A DNA stretch of 64,000 nt from Gillisella vitis (GTDB lineage Bacteria; Pseudomonadota; Alphaproteobacteria; Rhizobiales; Rhizobiaceae): the NCBI RefSeq assembly GCF_001541345.2, contig NZ_LMVL02000001.1, positions 496,001 to 560,000 of the forward strand, read 5' to 3'. Below the pieces are notes generated by a model, which saw nothing but the letters and a program-made list of their open reading frames with translations, was not told where the DNA came from and did no database searches. The position numbers were made by a program, and so were the translations under genes. Below, piece after piece: positions 9,481-18,455 of this stretch. Position 1 is the stretch's first letter. Each line of letters starts with the position of its first letter.

Positions 9481-11130
9481 ATGCCGAAATCCGTTCAAGA
9501 CGATGCAAGCGAGGCGGGTAAGCTGCTGTCCGTGCAAGGATTGACTGTCGGCTTGCCGCCGGGCATGGACCGCCGATATGCGGTGGAAGATATGTCCTTC
9601 GACCTGAAGGCTGGAGAAATTCTGTGCATTATCGGCGAGTCCGGCTCGGGAAAATCCGTGACGGCCAATGCCACGATGGGACTTCTGGCGTCATCTTTGC
9701 ACATTGTATCCGGCAGCATCACGCTGGAGGGCCAGGAACTGGTGGGGGCGGATGCTGCCACCTTGCGCGCGTTGCGTGGCCGTGTCGTTTCGATGATCTT
9801 CCAGGACCCTTTGTCGGCGCTCAATCCCCTGATGACCGTGGGCGATCAGATCGCCGAGGTCATGGAAGCCCACGGCATTGGCACGCAGCAGGAGCGCCGG
9901 GTCCGCGTTCTCGAGCTGATCACCGAAGTGGGACTGCCGGACCCGGAACTGATGCAGCATCAATATCCCTTCCGATTGTCCGGCGGTCAACGACAGCGCG
10001 TGATGATTGCCATGGCGCTGGCGCTTGAACCGAAGGTGTTGATCGCTGATGAGCCGACCACCGCCCTTGACGTGACGACACAGGCGCAGATCCTTGAACT
10101 GATCGCGTCTATCCAGCGACGCAAGCAAATGAGCGTGATGTTCATCACCCATGATTTCGGCGTGGTGGCCGAGATTGCCGACCGTGTGATTGTCATGGAA
10201 AAGGGTCATGTCGTTGAACAAGGGCCGGCATCCGTGGTGCTGAAAAACCCTGATCATCCCTATACGCAAAGGCTGCTTGCCGCCGTGCCGCGTATGCGCG
10301 CCACCGACCGCGACAATGAGGCGGATACCCCCGTTGTTCTGGAGGCCCGCAATCTCTGCAAGACCTATGGCACAAGTTCAGGCTTCCTGTCGAAAGGACG
10401 CGTGATCAAGGCGGTCGATGATGTCTCGTTTACGATCGCCAAAGGCCGGACGCTGGGTATTGTCGGGGAATCCGGGTCGGGGAAATCATCGCTCGGCCGT
10501 CTTCTCGTCAAACTGATGAACAGTGATTCCGGCGAAATCCTCTTCGGTGGCCGTGATATTGCACCCCTGTCGGAAGAGGCCTTTCGCCCGATGCGGCCCT
10601 ATATCCAGATGATCTTTCAAGACCCTTTCGCGTCCCTCAATCCGCGCCAGACCATTGGTCGCATCTTGACCGTCGGGCCGGTGGCGCAGGCGACGCCCAT
10701 CCACGAGGCGCGAACAAGGGCGATGCGGCTTCTGGAGCGGGTCGGCCTGGATGCAGGCGCCTATGACCGGTACCCGCATGAATTTTCAGGCGGCCAGCGC
10801 CAGCGTATCGGCATAGCACGCGCATTGATGTTCAACCCCATGCTGATCGTCGCGGATGAAGCCGTTTCGGCGCTCGATGTTTCGATCCAGGCGCAGATCC
10901 TTCAACTTCTGACGGAAGTGCAGCAGGAAATGAAACTGGCCATGGCCTTTATCACCCATGATCTACGCGTCGCCAGCCAGATCTGCGATGAAATCGCGGT
11001 GATGTATAAGGGCCGTATTGTCGAATATGGACCGCCCTCACAGATTTTCCGCAACCCTACCCATGATTATACCCGTCAACTCGTTTCGGCTATTCCCGGA
11101 ACCGAATGGGAGCCTGCCGTGATGGTGTAG
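9481..11130 (+). CDS. Fused double ABC ATPase of a peptide-type importer (DppD-DppF fusion, YejF/GsiA-like)
   Basis: 549 residues with two complete nucleotide-binding domains. The first (about residues 15-270) has GESGSGKS at 52-59, [15 protein letters not shown] and [13 protein letters not shown]. The second (about 285-545) has [11 protein letters not shown] near 329-339, [15 protein letters not shown] and a Walker B LIVADEAVSALDV with Ala in place of the usual Pro. This is the YejF/GsiA architecture. The preceding operon already has two separate ATPases, while the downstream system (13453-17182) has a binding protein and two permeases but no ATPase, so this protein most likely energises that second importer. 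AAGGGG lies upstream of the ATG. Confidence 0.92.
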   Translation: MPKSVQDDASEAGKLLSVQGLTVGLPPGMDRRYAVEDMSFDLKAGEILCIIGESGSGKSVTANATMGLLASSLHIVSGSITLEGQELVGADAATLRALRGRVVSMIFQDPLSALNPLMTVGDQIAEVMEAHGIGTQQERRVRVLELITEVGLPDPELMQHQYPFRLSGGQRQRVMIAMALALEPKVLIADEPTTALDVTTQAQILELIASIQRRKQMSVMFITHDFGVVAEIADRVIVMEKGHVVEQGPASVVLKNPDHPYTQRLLAAVPRMRATDRDNEADTPVVLEARNLCKTYGTSSGFLSKGRVIKAVDDVSFTIAKGRTLGIVGESGSGKSSLGRLLVKLMNSDSGEILFGGRDIAPLSEEAFRPMRPYIQMIFQDPFASLNPRQTIGRILTVGPVAQATPIHEARTRAMRLLERVGLDAGAYDRYPHEFSGGQRQRIGIARALMFNPMLIVADEAVSALDVSIQAQILQLLTEVQQEMKLAMAFITHDLRVASQICDEIAVMYKGRIVEYGPPSQIFRNPTHDYTRQLVSAIPGTEWEPAVMV

Positions 11131-11509
11131 AGCGGATTGGCCCGGCTTCAGCTCGAAATGACCTTGGGCGCTTGTCTTCAACCAAGGTTCGTCTGCCTGT
11201 CAATGGTGCAGGAAAGGGCATGTCTCTCAGGCGTTCGGCTATATTTTGGGCGGTATTGCGGGGTGCGTAAATTTGCATCTTCAATGTCAAAAAATAGTTG
11301 CAAATGTCCATTAATGAGCGTTCAATCCCGTCAAGAAAAGAGTAGGCGATAGAATGGTCCCACGTCTTTTCGTCAATATCACGGGTTCAACAAACTGAAA
11401 AAATTGTGCTTTCGGGCGTAAACCGAAAATCGGTTAATTGTATCTTTCGCTTGAGTAGCTCTGCGGTGGGGTGTTTTTTGTCGATGACGGTGGGGCAGGG
11501 GGTAGCCAG
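11131..11509. other. 379-bp intergenic region upstream of the MarR gene
   Basis: No convincing gene; the short open frames here lack family features. It holds an inverted repeat ATTTGCA (11271-11277) / TGCAAAT (11299-11305) in an AT-rich stretch, and a perfect 6-bp dyad AACCGA-AAA-TCGGTT at 11421-11435. Both lie upstream of the MarR-type gene and could be regulator sites. An alternative GTG start for MarR at 11471 falls in this region. Confidence 0.5.
11421..11435. promoter_or_regulatory. Candidate MarR operator, dyad AACCGA-N3-TCGGTT
   Basis: A perfect 6-bp inverted repeat with a 3-bp spacer lies about 75 bp upstream of the likely MarR ATG (11510). MarR dimers bind short dyads near their own promoters, so autoregulation is plausible. 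The assignment rests on position and symmetry only. Confidence 0.35.
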
Positions 11510-11959
11510 ATGGCGGCGGTGGAACTGGATGTTCTGGAAAATGTCCTTAGCTATTACATCCGCACGATCAACATGGCGGTTTCCCGCGATCTCGATCAGA
11601 AACTTGGTAAGCTCGAAGTTGCCAAGGGGACCGGTAAGATCACCACGCTGCTGCTGGTCGATAGCCATCCGGGCATCCGGTCTTCTGTCATTGCGCAACT
11701 GATCTTCAAGGACAGGTCGGCCATGGTGCGGCTGGTCGATCAAATGGAAGAGCAGGAATTGCTGCGCCGTGAGGCGGATGATGATGATAACCGTGCTCAG
11801 GGGCTGTTCATCACGCCCAAGGGTGCTGCGCTGGCAAAACGTGTTCGTCCCCTCGTCGTGAAACAATCGCGGGATTTCTTTCCCGATATTACCGACGAAG
11901 AACATCAGATGCTGATCTCGGTACTCGGGCGTACCTATCGGCGCATCGTGGGGCTTTAG
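11510..11959 (+). CDS. MarR-family transcriptional regulator
   Basis: 149 residues from ATG 11510, chosen because a run of G lies 7-12 bases upstream; a GTG at 11471 in the same frame would add 13 residues. The winged-helix core is visible: TTLLLVDSHPGIRSSVIAQLIF leads into the recognition helix DRSAMVRLVDQMEEQELLRR, followed by the acidic wing EADDDDNRAQGLFITPKG. It sits between the fused ATPase and the FAD oxidoreductase of the second importer system and is probably its ligand-responsive repressor (inference). The two longest quoted segments are the HTH and wing; no effector pocket can be assigned. Confidence 0.85.
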   Translation: MAAVELDVLENVLSYYIRTINMAVSRDLDQKLGKLEVAKGTGKITTLLLVDSHPGIRSSVIAQLIFKDRSAMVRLVDQMEEQELLRREADDDDNRAQGLFITPKGAALAKRVRPLVVKQSRDFFPDITDEEHQMLISVLGRTYRRIVGL

Positions 11960-12041
11960 GGCTTCCCCTAGAGTTTGTCAGGGAAAAGTGGAGCCGGGTT
12001 TACCCGAAACAACAACTGCCAGCTTAAGGAGTTTTTCTGAC

Positions 12042-13373
12042 ATGCCAGGTCCCTATGTCGTTCCCGTCCACGGGGATGCGGAACTACCGAGCCACGTGGA
12101 TGTCGTTGTTATCGGCGGCGGCATTATTGGTACATCCACCGCACTTGAACTCGCCGATCAGGGATTGAGAGTGGCGCTCTGCGAAAAAGGCGGCATCGGC
12201 CACGAACAGTCCAGTCGTAACTGGGGTTGGGTGCGGATTTCCAGGCGCGATCCGCGCGAAGTGCCGCTGATGGCCGAGTCGCTGCGCATCTGGGCAGATC
12301 TTAACCGCCGCACGGGCCGGGAAACCGGCTTCAAGCGTTCAGGTATCGTGTTTACCTGCGCCACCGAGAAGGAATTTGCCGAACACGAGCGCTGGAACAG
12401 CAATCTGGACGGCTACCAGATCGAAAGTCGGATGCTGAGCGCCAAGGAGTTCCGGGAGAAATATCCAGGCTCTGACATGAATATTGCCGGTGCGCTTTAC
12501 ACAGCGGGTGACTGCCGCGCCGAACCGCAGAAGGCGGCACCCGCTATTGCCGAGGCGGCCCGCGACCGGGGCGCTTTCATCCTCACCGAATGCGCGGTGC
12601 GCGGTCTTCAGCTTTCCGGCGGCAAGGTGTCTGGTGTGGTGACGGAGCGCGGCGAGATCGCCTGTCAGTCCGTCGTCCTGGCGGGCGGTGCATGGTCCAA
12701 CCTGTTCTGCGGCAATAACGGCCTCGACCTTCCGCAGTTGAAGGTGATGAATTCCGTGCTGCGCACTAAACCGCTGGAGGGCGGACCGGAGGAGGCGATA
12801 TGGTCGAATGGATTTGCCATTCGCAAGCGGTCGGATGGTGGCTACACGATTGCCAACGGCTTTCAGAACATCGTCGATATCGTACCGGCCTCTTTCCGCT
12901 ATGCGCGCAATTTTCTGCCCGCACTGCGCCATGAATGGCGTTCTCTCGATCTGCGGTTGACGGGGCGGTTCTTTGACGAGTGGCGCATTCCGCGCCGCTG
13001 GTCGCTGGATGAGGCGTCTCCGTTCGAATACAATCGCGTGCTGGACCCTGTGCCGTCAAAGGCGATGACCGACGGTGCGCTGTCCCAACTCAAGAAGGCC
13101 TTCCCCATCTTCGAAAAGGCGGAGATTTCGCAGCGCTGGGCTGGCATGATCGATGTGACGCCCGATGCCATTCCGGTTATCGATGCCATCGATGCCATTC
13201 CCGGCTTTCACGTCGCCACCGGCTTTTCCGGCCATGGTTTCGGCATCGGACCGGCTGCCGGTCGGCTGATGGCTGATATCGTCACGGGACGCAATCCGAT
13301 CGTCGATCGCAAGGACTTCCGGTTCAGCCGCTTTAGCGATGGCTCGAAAATCGAACTGATCAGCGGCTTTTGA
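12042..13373 (+). CDS. FAD-dependent amino-acid/amine oxidoreductase (DadA/DAO family)
   Basis: 443 residues from ATG 12042, which has AAGGAG upstream; a longer frame to 11988 lacks one. The dinucleotide-binding motif VVVIGGGIIG is at about residues 21-30, followed by the acidic end of the second strand (ALCEKG) and a QSSRNWGWVR segment typical of DAO-family flavoenzymes. The C-terminal RWAGMIDVTPDAIPVID and FSGHGFGIGPAAGRL motifs complete the FAD site. The family oxidises the C-N bond of D-amino acids, N-methylated amino acids or opine-like imino compounds. Its place between a MarR gene and a peptide-type importer suggests that the imported ligand is its substrate. No signal peptide, so it is cytoplasmic. 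Confidence 0.9.
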   Translation: MPGPYVVPVHGDAELPSHVDVVVIGGGIIGTSTALELADQGLRVALCEKGGIGHEQSSRNWGWVRISRRDPREVPLMAESLRIWADLNRRTGRETGFKRSGIVFTCATEKEFAEHERWNSNLDGYQIESRMLSAKEFREKYPGSDMNIAGALYTAGDCRAEPQKAAPAIAEAARDRGAFILTECAVRGLQLSGGKVSGVVTERGEIACQSVVLAGGAWSNLFCGNNGLDLPQLKVMNSVLRTKPLEGGPEEAIWSNGFAIRKRSDGGYTIANGFQNIVDIVPASFRYARNFLPALRHEWRSLDLRLTGRFFDEWRIPRRWSLDEASPFEYNRVLDPVPSKAMTDGALSQLKKAFPIFEKAEISQRWAGMIDVTPDAIPVIDAIDAIPGFHVATGFSGHGFGIGPAAGRLMADIVTGRNPIVDRKDFRFSRFSDGSKIELISGF

Positions 13374-13452
13374 ATTCGACGTATCCTCAATCGCTCCAGC
13401 AGAGAGCGAGCAGGGTAAAGGTCGATAACCACCAGAAAAAAGGGAACATGCA

Positions 13453-15132
13453 ATGTCCGATAAGGAACGCAATTCGATACCGCATCCCACGCGTCGCCAG
13501 ACGCTTGGCCTCATGGCGCTTGGAGCGTCCGGCGTGCTTCTCTCGGGGCTGCCAATCTCGGAGTTGATAGGCATTCGCGCGGCCAGTGCCGCGACCAAAT
13601 CGATCAAGGGACAGCTGACTGTCGGCTTTTCGCAGGAGCCGACGGTTTTCAATCCGCATATGCCTCATATCGAAGTGGATGAAGGCATTCATTTCAGCAT
13701 ATTCGATACGCTGTTCAGCGTTGATGCTGCTGGCAAATTCGTGCCGGGGCTGGCCGCGGAAGTACCGAGCGTCGAAAACGGCGGCATCTCAGCCGATGGC
13801 CTGAAATGGAAGATCAAGCTGCGCGATGGCGTGACATGGCATGACGGCAGGCCGTTCACTGCTGAAGACGTCAAGGCAACGCTCGAACTGCTGGTCGATG
13901 CCAATTTCCGCAGTTGGCGCAAGACCGGCCATGAATTCGTCCGCGACCTGACCGTTGTTTCGCCCACGGAAATCACCTGGCGGATGGACAAGCCCTTTGC
14001 GCCCTATCCTTCCATCCTCGCCTCGACCTTCATCACGCCGAAACATCTTCTGTCGGCCAGCGCCGATCCGAATAATGCGCCGTTCAACACCGCGCCGGTT
14101 GGCACCGGTCCATTCAAATGGGCTGAACGGGTCGCTGGAGACCATATCCTGCTGGCTGCCAACCCGGACTATTTTGGTGAGGGCCCCTATGTCGAAAAGC
14201 TGATCTACAAATACGTTCCCGACCTGAATGTCATGTATACCCAATTCAAGACGGGTGACATCGATGTGGTCGGCCTGCAATGGATCACGCCCGATCACTA
14301 CGAGGAAGCCAAGGGACTGGATGGCAAGGTGGTCAATGTCGTGCCGGGTTCGACGGTTGAATCCTTCACCTTCAACATGGAGCGCCCACAGTTCAAGGAA
14401 GCGGCGGTGCGCGAGGCGCTCTATGCCGCCATCGACAAGCAGTCGATTATCGAAGCGCTCTATTACGGCCTGCCGACCCCCACCGAAAGCTATGTGCCGC
14501 AGCAGTCCTTCTACTTCAATCCGGACCTGCCGAAGCATGAATATGACATCGCCAAGGCCAAGAAGCTGCTGGATGATGCCGGCTGGGTGGCCGGTAGCGA
14601 CGGCATTCGTGCCAAGGGTGGGGTTAAATTGTCCTTCACCTGCTCAACGACGGCGGGCAACCATATCCGCGAACAGGTCCAGCAATTCCTGCAACAGTCC
14701 TTTAAGGATATCGGCGTGGAAATGACCATTTCCAACCTGCCGCCAGCGGTGATGTGGGGGGATTACTGGACGCTGTCGAAGTTCGATGCCGTCATCGTTG
14801 GCCTGGATTTCCTGACGGGTTCCGATCCTGACACCTCGAATTTCTTCCGGTCTACGGCCATTCCGGCCAAGGGTGGTTCCGGCCAGAACACCTGGCAGTT
14901 TTCCAACCAGCAAGTAGACGAGTTGCTCACCAAGGGTGGCGAATTGTTCGTTCCAGAGGAGCGCAAGGCCGTTTACCTGAAGATCCAGGAGATCATGCGC
15001 AAGGAACTGCCGCTTCTGCCAATGTTCCAGTATGCGACCGTGCGCGGCCACAAGCAGGGCGTCGAGAACGTGACGCCCAACGTGAATGTGCGTATCGACA
15101 CCTGGAACGTCGCCACCTGGCGCTGGGCCTGA
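13453..15132 (+). CDS. Peptide-type ABC transporter substrate-binding protein with Tat signal (family 5)
   Basis: 559 residues. The N-terminus carries a twin-arginine motif TRRQTLGL (Arg14-Arg15) and a hydrophobic stretch ending near AASAATK, so export in a folded state by Tat is expected. The mature protein has normal family-5 order: FSQEPTVFNPHMPHI, KIKLRDGVTWHDGRPFTAED, then PVGTGPFKWAE and a C-terminal lobe. AAAGGGAA precedes the ATG. It lies 79 bp after the FAD oxidoreductase gene. Ligand probably an amino-acid derivative or opine-like compound, judged from that enzyme, not from the binding site itself. Confidence 0.92.
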   Translation: MSDKERNSIPHPTRRQTLGLMALGASGVLLSGLPISELIGIRAASAATKSIKGQLTVGFSQEPTVFNPHMPHIEVDEGIHFSIFDTLFSVDAAGKFVPGLAAEVPSVENGGISADGLKWKIKLRDGVTWHDGRPFTAEDVKATLELLVDANFRSWRKTGHEFVRDLTVVSPTEITWRMDKPFAPYPSILASTFITPKHLLSASADPNNAPFNTAPVGTGPFKWAERVAGDHILLAANPDYFGEGPYVEKLIYKYVPDLNVMYTQFKTGDIDVVGLQWITPDHYEEAKGLDGKVVNVVPGSTVESFTFNMERPQFKEAAVREALYAAIDKQSIIEALYYGLPTPTESYVPQQSFYFNPDLPKHEYDIAKAKKLLDDAGWVAGSDGIRAKGGVKLSFTCSTTAGNHIREQVQQFLQQSFKDIGVEMTISNLPPAVMWGDYWTLSKFDAVIVGLDFLTGSDPDTSNFFRSTAIPAKGGSGQNTWQFSNQQVDELLTKGGELFVPEERKAVYLKIQEIMRKELPLLPMFQYATVRGHKQGVENVTPNVNVRIDTWNVATWRWA

Positions 15133-15137
15133 CGACA

Positions 15138-15270
15138 TAGTGCATAATTTTTTAAATCGGAATCGGTTTAAAGAGAAAATTATGCAACAAATATAAGGAG
15201 CTACAGCGATGCTTTGTGCGCCATATATGGCGCACGGCGCTGTAGTGCGCCGGACGCCTCGGCGTCCGGC
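15138..15270. repeat. Palindromic intergenic element, copy 2, plus a GC-rich hairpin
   Basis: About 105 bp (15138-15245) closely match the element at 5779-5880, including the TTTAAA-CGGAATCGG-TTTAAAGAGAAAATTATGCA core and a perfect CTACAGCG (15201-15208) / CGCTGTAG stem. It is followed by a separate perfect stem GCCGGACGCC (15249-15258) / GGCGTCCGGC (15261-15270). As in copy 1, the element lies exactly between a binding-protein gene and the first permease gene. The outer 10-bp termini seen in copy 1 are not obvious here. Confidence 0.75.
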
Positions 15271-15308
15271 ATGCCTGAGCCCGTTCACCCATGAAGCGGA
15301 GCCTGCCT

Positions 15309-16259
15309 ATGCTCTCCTATCTTTTTAACCGGCTGATGCAGAGCCTCGTTTTGCTGCTGTTGGTTTCGATCATCGGATTTGCCATTCTCAATCTCGCGCC
15401 CGGCGGCCCGCTGTCGCAATATGCGCTGACGCCGGGCATGACGCGTGAGGCGATGGACCGGATCGCCCATCAGATGGGTCTCGACCGGCCTCTGCCCATC
15501 CAGTATCTCGATTGGGTCTGGCGGTTGCTGCAAGGCGACTGGGGGAAATCCTACCGCGATCAGCAGCCGGTGCTATCGATCATATCAAGCCATTTCTTCG
15601 CCACCCTGCTTTTGATGGGAACATCGACAGTCATTGCCGTCATTCTCGGGGTGTGGATCGGCATCAAGGGCGCCACCCGCCGCTATTCCATGTTTGATTA
15701 TGCGGCGACTGTCGGGGCAATGGTGGCACTCTCCATCCCGACGTTCTGGTTTGGCCTCGTAGCGATCTATGTGTTCGCCTTGAAGCTGAAATGGCTGCCC
15801 GCGGGCAACATGTATACGATCGGCAATGGCTCCCTGTCCGATTATGCAATCCATCTGGTCATGCCGAGCCTTGTTCTGGCGCTGGTCGATATCGCCGTGT
15901 GGAGCCGCTATATGCGGTCTGCCACGCTGGAGGTGATCAACCAGGATTTTGTGCGCACTGCCAAGGCCAAGGGCGTCTCCCCCCGCCGCGTGCTGATGAA
16001 ACATGTCGTTGGCAATGCGTTGCTGCCGATGATCACGCTTGCCGGCATGCAGCTTCCCATCGTGCTGGGCGGGGCGCTCGTCACCGAGACGGTGTTTACC
16101 TGGCCGGGTATGGGGCGGCTGTTTCTCGACAGCCTCGGCTATCATGACTACCCGGTTGTGATGGGCCTGCTGATGTTTACAGCCGTCTTCGCACTGATCG
16201 GCAGCCTTGCCGCCGATCTTCTTGTCGCATTCGTCGATCCCCGCATCCGGCTCGGTTGA
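15309..16259 (+). CDS. Peptide-type ABC transporter permease (DppB-like), second system
   Basis: 316 residues from ATG 15309, chosen because GGAG lies 8 bases upstream and MLSYLFNRLM is a typical DppB start; ATG 15291 in frame would add six residues. Hydrophobic segments alternate as in DppB, NLAPGGPLSQY follows the first helix, and the EAA loop is visible as NQDFVRTAKAKGVSPRRVLM. It forms the channel with the next gene product and should be energised by the fused ATPase at 9481-11130. The coding region ends at the start of the next gene's ribosome-binding region. Confidence 0.92.
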   Translation: MLSYLFNRLMQSLVLLLLVSIIGFAILNLAPGGPLSQYALTPGMTREAMDRIAHQMGLDRPLPIQYLDWVWRLLQGDWGKSYRDQQPVLSIISSHFFATLLLMGTSTVIAVILGVWIGIKGATRRYSMFDYAATVGAMVALSIPTFWFGLVAIYVFALKLKWLPAGNMYTIGNGSLSDYAIHLVMPSLVLALVDIAVWSRYMRSATLEVINQDFVRTAKAKGVSPRRVLMKHVVGNALLPMITLAGMQLPIVLGGALVTETVFTWPGMGRLFLDSLGYHDYPVVMGLLMFTAVFALIGSLAADLLVAFVDPRIRLG

Positions 16260-16291
16260 CGAAACCCTATCGCGAACCGAAGGAGAAGCCC

Positions 16292-17182
16292 ATGTCCATT
16301 GCCATTCCGTCTCCGGTCCCGCCCGCGCGGCCTTCGCGCTGGTGGCGGAGCCGCGTCGCGCGCCGGTTCTTTCGTCACAAACTCGCCCTTGTCGGCCTGG
16401 TGATGATCACGCTGTTGATCTTTGCCTGCGCAGTCGGTCCCTCTCTTTTGCCCTATGACGAGTTGTTTATCGATCTGCGCGCCCGCTTTGCGCCGCCCCT
16501 GACCGGCGCCCACATCTTCGGCACTGATCCGCTGGGGCGTGACATCGCCGCGCGACTGTTCAATGCCGGGCGTATTTCGCTGCTGATCGGCTTCTTCGCC
16601 ATGCTGATGTCCACGGCGATCGGTGCCGTCGTCGGTGTTGTCGCGGGGTATCGCGGTGGATTGATTGGCACGGTGCTGATGCGCTTCGTCGATGCCTTCC
16701 TGTCCTTTCCGTCGATCTTTCTGCTGCTGGCACTTGCCGCCTTTATCAGGCCAAGCCCGTTGATGATTACGGTCATCATCGCAGTCACGTGCTGGATGGA
16801 AGTCGCCCGGATCGTGGAGGCGGAGGTGCGTTCGCTGCGTGAGCGCGATTTCGTGCTGGCCGCCCGAATGCTGGGGCTCCGCAACACCCATATCATGATC
16901 CACGAGCTTTTGCCCAATGCGGTCGGCCCAATCATCGTTGCCGCCACGCTGACGGTGGCCCGTGCCATCCTGCTCGAAGCCTATGTCAGCTTCCTCGGCT
17001 ATGGTATCCAGCCGCCCTTGCCGAGTTGGGGCAATATGCTCAACAGCGCGCAGCAGTATCTGGGAAGTGCGCCTTGGCTCGCTATCGTACCGGGTGTCGC
17101 CATCACGCTTGCGGTCACCAGCTTCAACTTCATTGGCGATGGCTTGCGTGATGCGCTCGACGCGCGCAGCGACAATCCGTGA
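16292..17182 (+). CDS. Peptide-type ABC transporter permease (DppC-like), second system
   Basis: 296 residues from ATG 16292 with AAGGAG upstream; an in-frame TTG at 16256 would overlap the previous gene by 4 bp. Diagnostic DppC features are the HIFGTDPLGRDIAARL block after the first helix, the EAA-type loop ERDFVLAARMLGLRNTHIMI and the GIQPPLPSWGNML segment. It is the last gene of the second importer. No separate ATPase follows, which supports use of the fused ATPase encoded upstream. Confidence 0.92.
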   Translation: MSIAIPSPVPPARPSRWWRSRVARRFFRHKLALVGLVMITLLIFACAVGPSLLPYDELFIDLRARFAPPLTGAHIFGTDPLGRDIAARLFNAGRISLLIGFFAMLMSTAIGAVVGVVAGYRGGLIGTVLMRFVDAFLSFPSIFLLLALAAFIRPSPLMITVIIAVTCWMEVARIVEAEVRSLRERDFVLAARMLGLRNTHIMIHELLPNAVGPIIVAATLTVARAILLEAYVSFLGYGIQPPLPSWGNMLNSAQQYLGSAPWLAIVPGVAITLAVTSFNFIGDGLRDALDARSDNP

Positions 17183-17262
17183 GCCAGCTTTCTCCTTTTG
17201 ATGCTCCCATAATAACTCATCTCTCACCCATCGAAATAGCGCGATTCTTTTTTGAAAACCAT

Positions 17263-17279
17263 TTGACTAAATAAAAAAG
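17263..17279 (+). promoter_or_regulatory. AT-rich TTGACTAAATAAAAAA site upstream of the ROK gene
   Basis: TTGACT at 17263-17268, a -35-like hexamer, runs directly into AAATAAAAAA about 40-50 bp before the ROK start codon. ROK repressors of the NagC/XylR type bind AT-rich sites of this look. I do not see a matching -10, so this is only a candidate promoter/operator. Confidence 0.3.
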
Positions 17280-17315
17280 CGGTGTCACTCTTCTGTCATC
17301 CAGGGGGCTTTCGAC

Positions 17316-18455
17316 ATGGCTTTGCGTGGCACCAATCAAGAATCGGGAAGGCCGTATAATCGGCGGATCGTGTTGGAATCGATCCGGCTGCACGGGCCGA
17401 CAACACGCGGCGATGTTGCCGAACGGGTGGGCCTGACGGTCCAGACCGTGTCCACCATTGTGCGCGAACTTGAGGATCAGGGGCTTCTGCTTTCGGTACG
17501 GGAAAAACCGAAGGGGCGCGGCATTCCTCCGTCGGCACTGACTATTAACCCGGAAGGCGGGCATGCTGTCGGCATTCACCTCACACCGCTCGGCATTGAG
17601 GCGGCACTTGTCAATCTTCGTGGTGACGTGGTCGAAAGCCGGCAGCGCCCGGCGCCGAATGCCATGCCGGACGAGGCTTTTGCCTTGATCGGCGACATGG
17701 TCGCAGACCTGAAGGCAAGCCCGCGCCAGGGCCGGTTGCTCGGCGCAGGTCTGGCCCTGCCAGGGCCGTTCGATGTGGACTCCATGAGCTTCGTTGGACC
17801 GACCACCATGGCGGGCTGGAAGAATGTCGATATCCGTCAGCGGCTTGCCGATGCGACGGGTCTGCCAGCCTTCATGGAGAACGACATGGCAGCGGCTGCT
17901 TTGGGCGAACAGCTATATGGTCTTGGACAACAGTTCTCGGATTATTTCTATCTGTTCTTCAGCGTCGGTCTGGGTGGTGCCATGATGCATGACGGCGTCG
18001 TTATGCGGGGAGCCTGGGGCAATGCCGGTGAAATCGGCCATATCGCCGCCATTCCCGATGGTGAGCTGTGTCATTGCGGAAATCGTGGCTGCCTGGAGCG
18101 CTATCTGTCGCTCGATGCATTCAAGAGAAGTGGTTTGTCTGAGGAGGATTGGGTCGATGCGATTGCACCGATTTTCCGCAGCGCGATCCGCACGATCGAG
18201 AACCTGTTCGACCCGGAAACCATCGTGCTGGGCGGTCTTGCGCCGCAATCCCTGATCGAACGCTTGGCAACGCTGAGCGACGGTCTCACCAACTCGATTT
18301 CCGCCCGCACTAACCGCACCGTTCCACGGGTTGTGGTTGCCAGCGACTGTCAGCGGTCGGCGCTGCGGGGGGCTGCGGCCCTCGCGGTCTTCGGTGTTCT
18401 GTCGCCGCGCTTTGGTCAAATGTTTGAAACCTCAGAGAAAGGGATTGCCGTATGA
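17316..18455 (+). CDS. ROK-family transcriptional regulator
   Basis: 379 residues. An N-terminal winged helix (about residues 15-70, with TTRGDVAERVGL and VQTVSTIVRELEDQGLL) precedes a sugar-kinase-fold ROK domain. The ROK domain keeps FMENDMAAAALGE, GNAGEIGH and the zinc motif CHCGNRGCLE near residue 251, so it should bind a sugar ligand. The family represses sugar-uptake operons. It is first in its operon and overlaps the sugar ATPase gene by 4 bp (ATGA), so regulator and transporter are co-translated. It probably senses the sugar imported by this system (inference). Confidence 0.92.
   Translation: MALRGTNQESGRPYNRRIVLESIRLHGPTTRGDVAERVGLTVQTVSTIVRELEDQGLLLSVREKPKGRGIPPSALTINPEGGHAVGIHLTPLGIEAALVNLRGDVVESRQRPAPNAMPDEAFALIGDMVADLKASPRQGRLLGAGLALPGPFDVDSMSFVGPTTMAGWKNVDIRQRLADATGLPAFMENDMAAAALGEQLYGLGQQFSDYFYLFFSVGLGGAMMHDGVVMRGAWGNAGEIGHIAAIPDGELCHCGNRGCLERYLSLDAFKRSGLSEEDWVDAIAPIFRSAIRTIENLFDPETIVLGGLAPQSLIERLATLSDGLTNSISARTNRTVPRVVVASDCQRSALRGAAALAVFGVLSPRFGQMFETSEKGIAV

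Noticed and set aside
16148..17227. 359-codon minus-strand open frame
   Set aside because: Highly charged, low-complexity translation with no motif; it lies antisense to the DppC-like permease gene.
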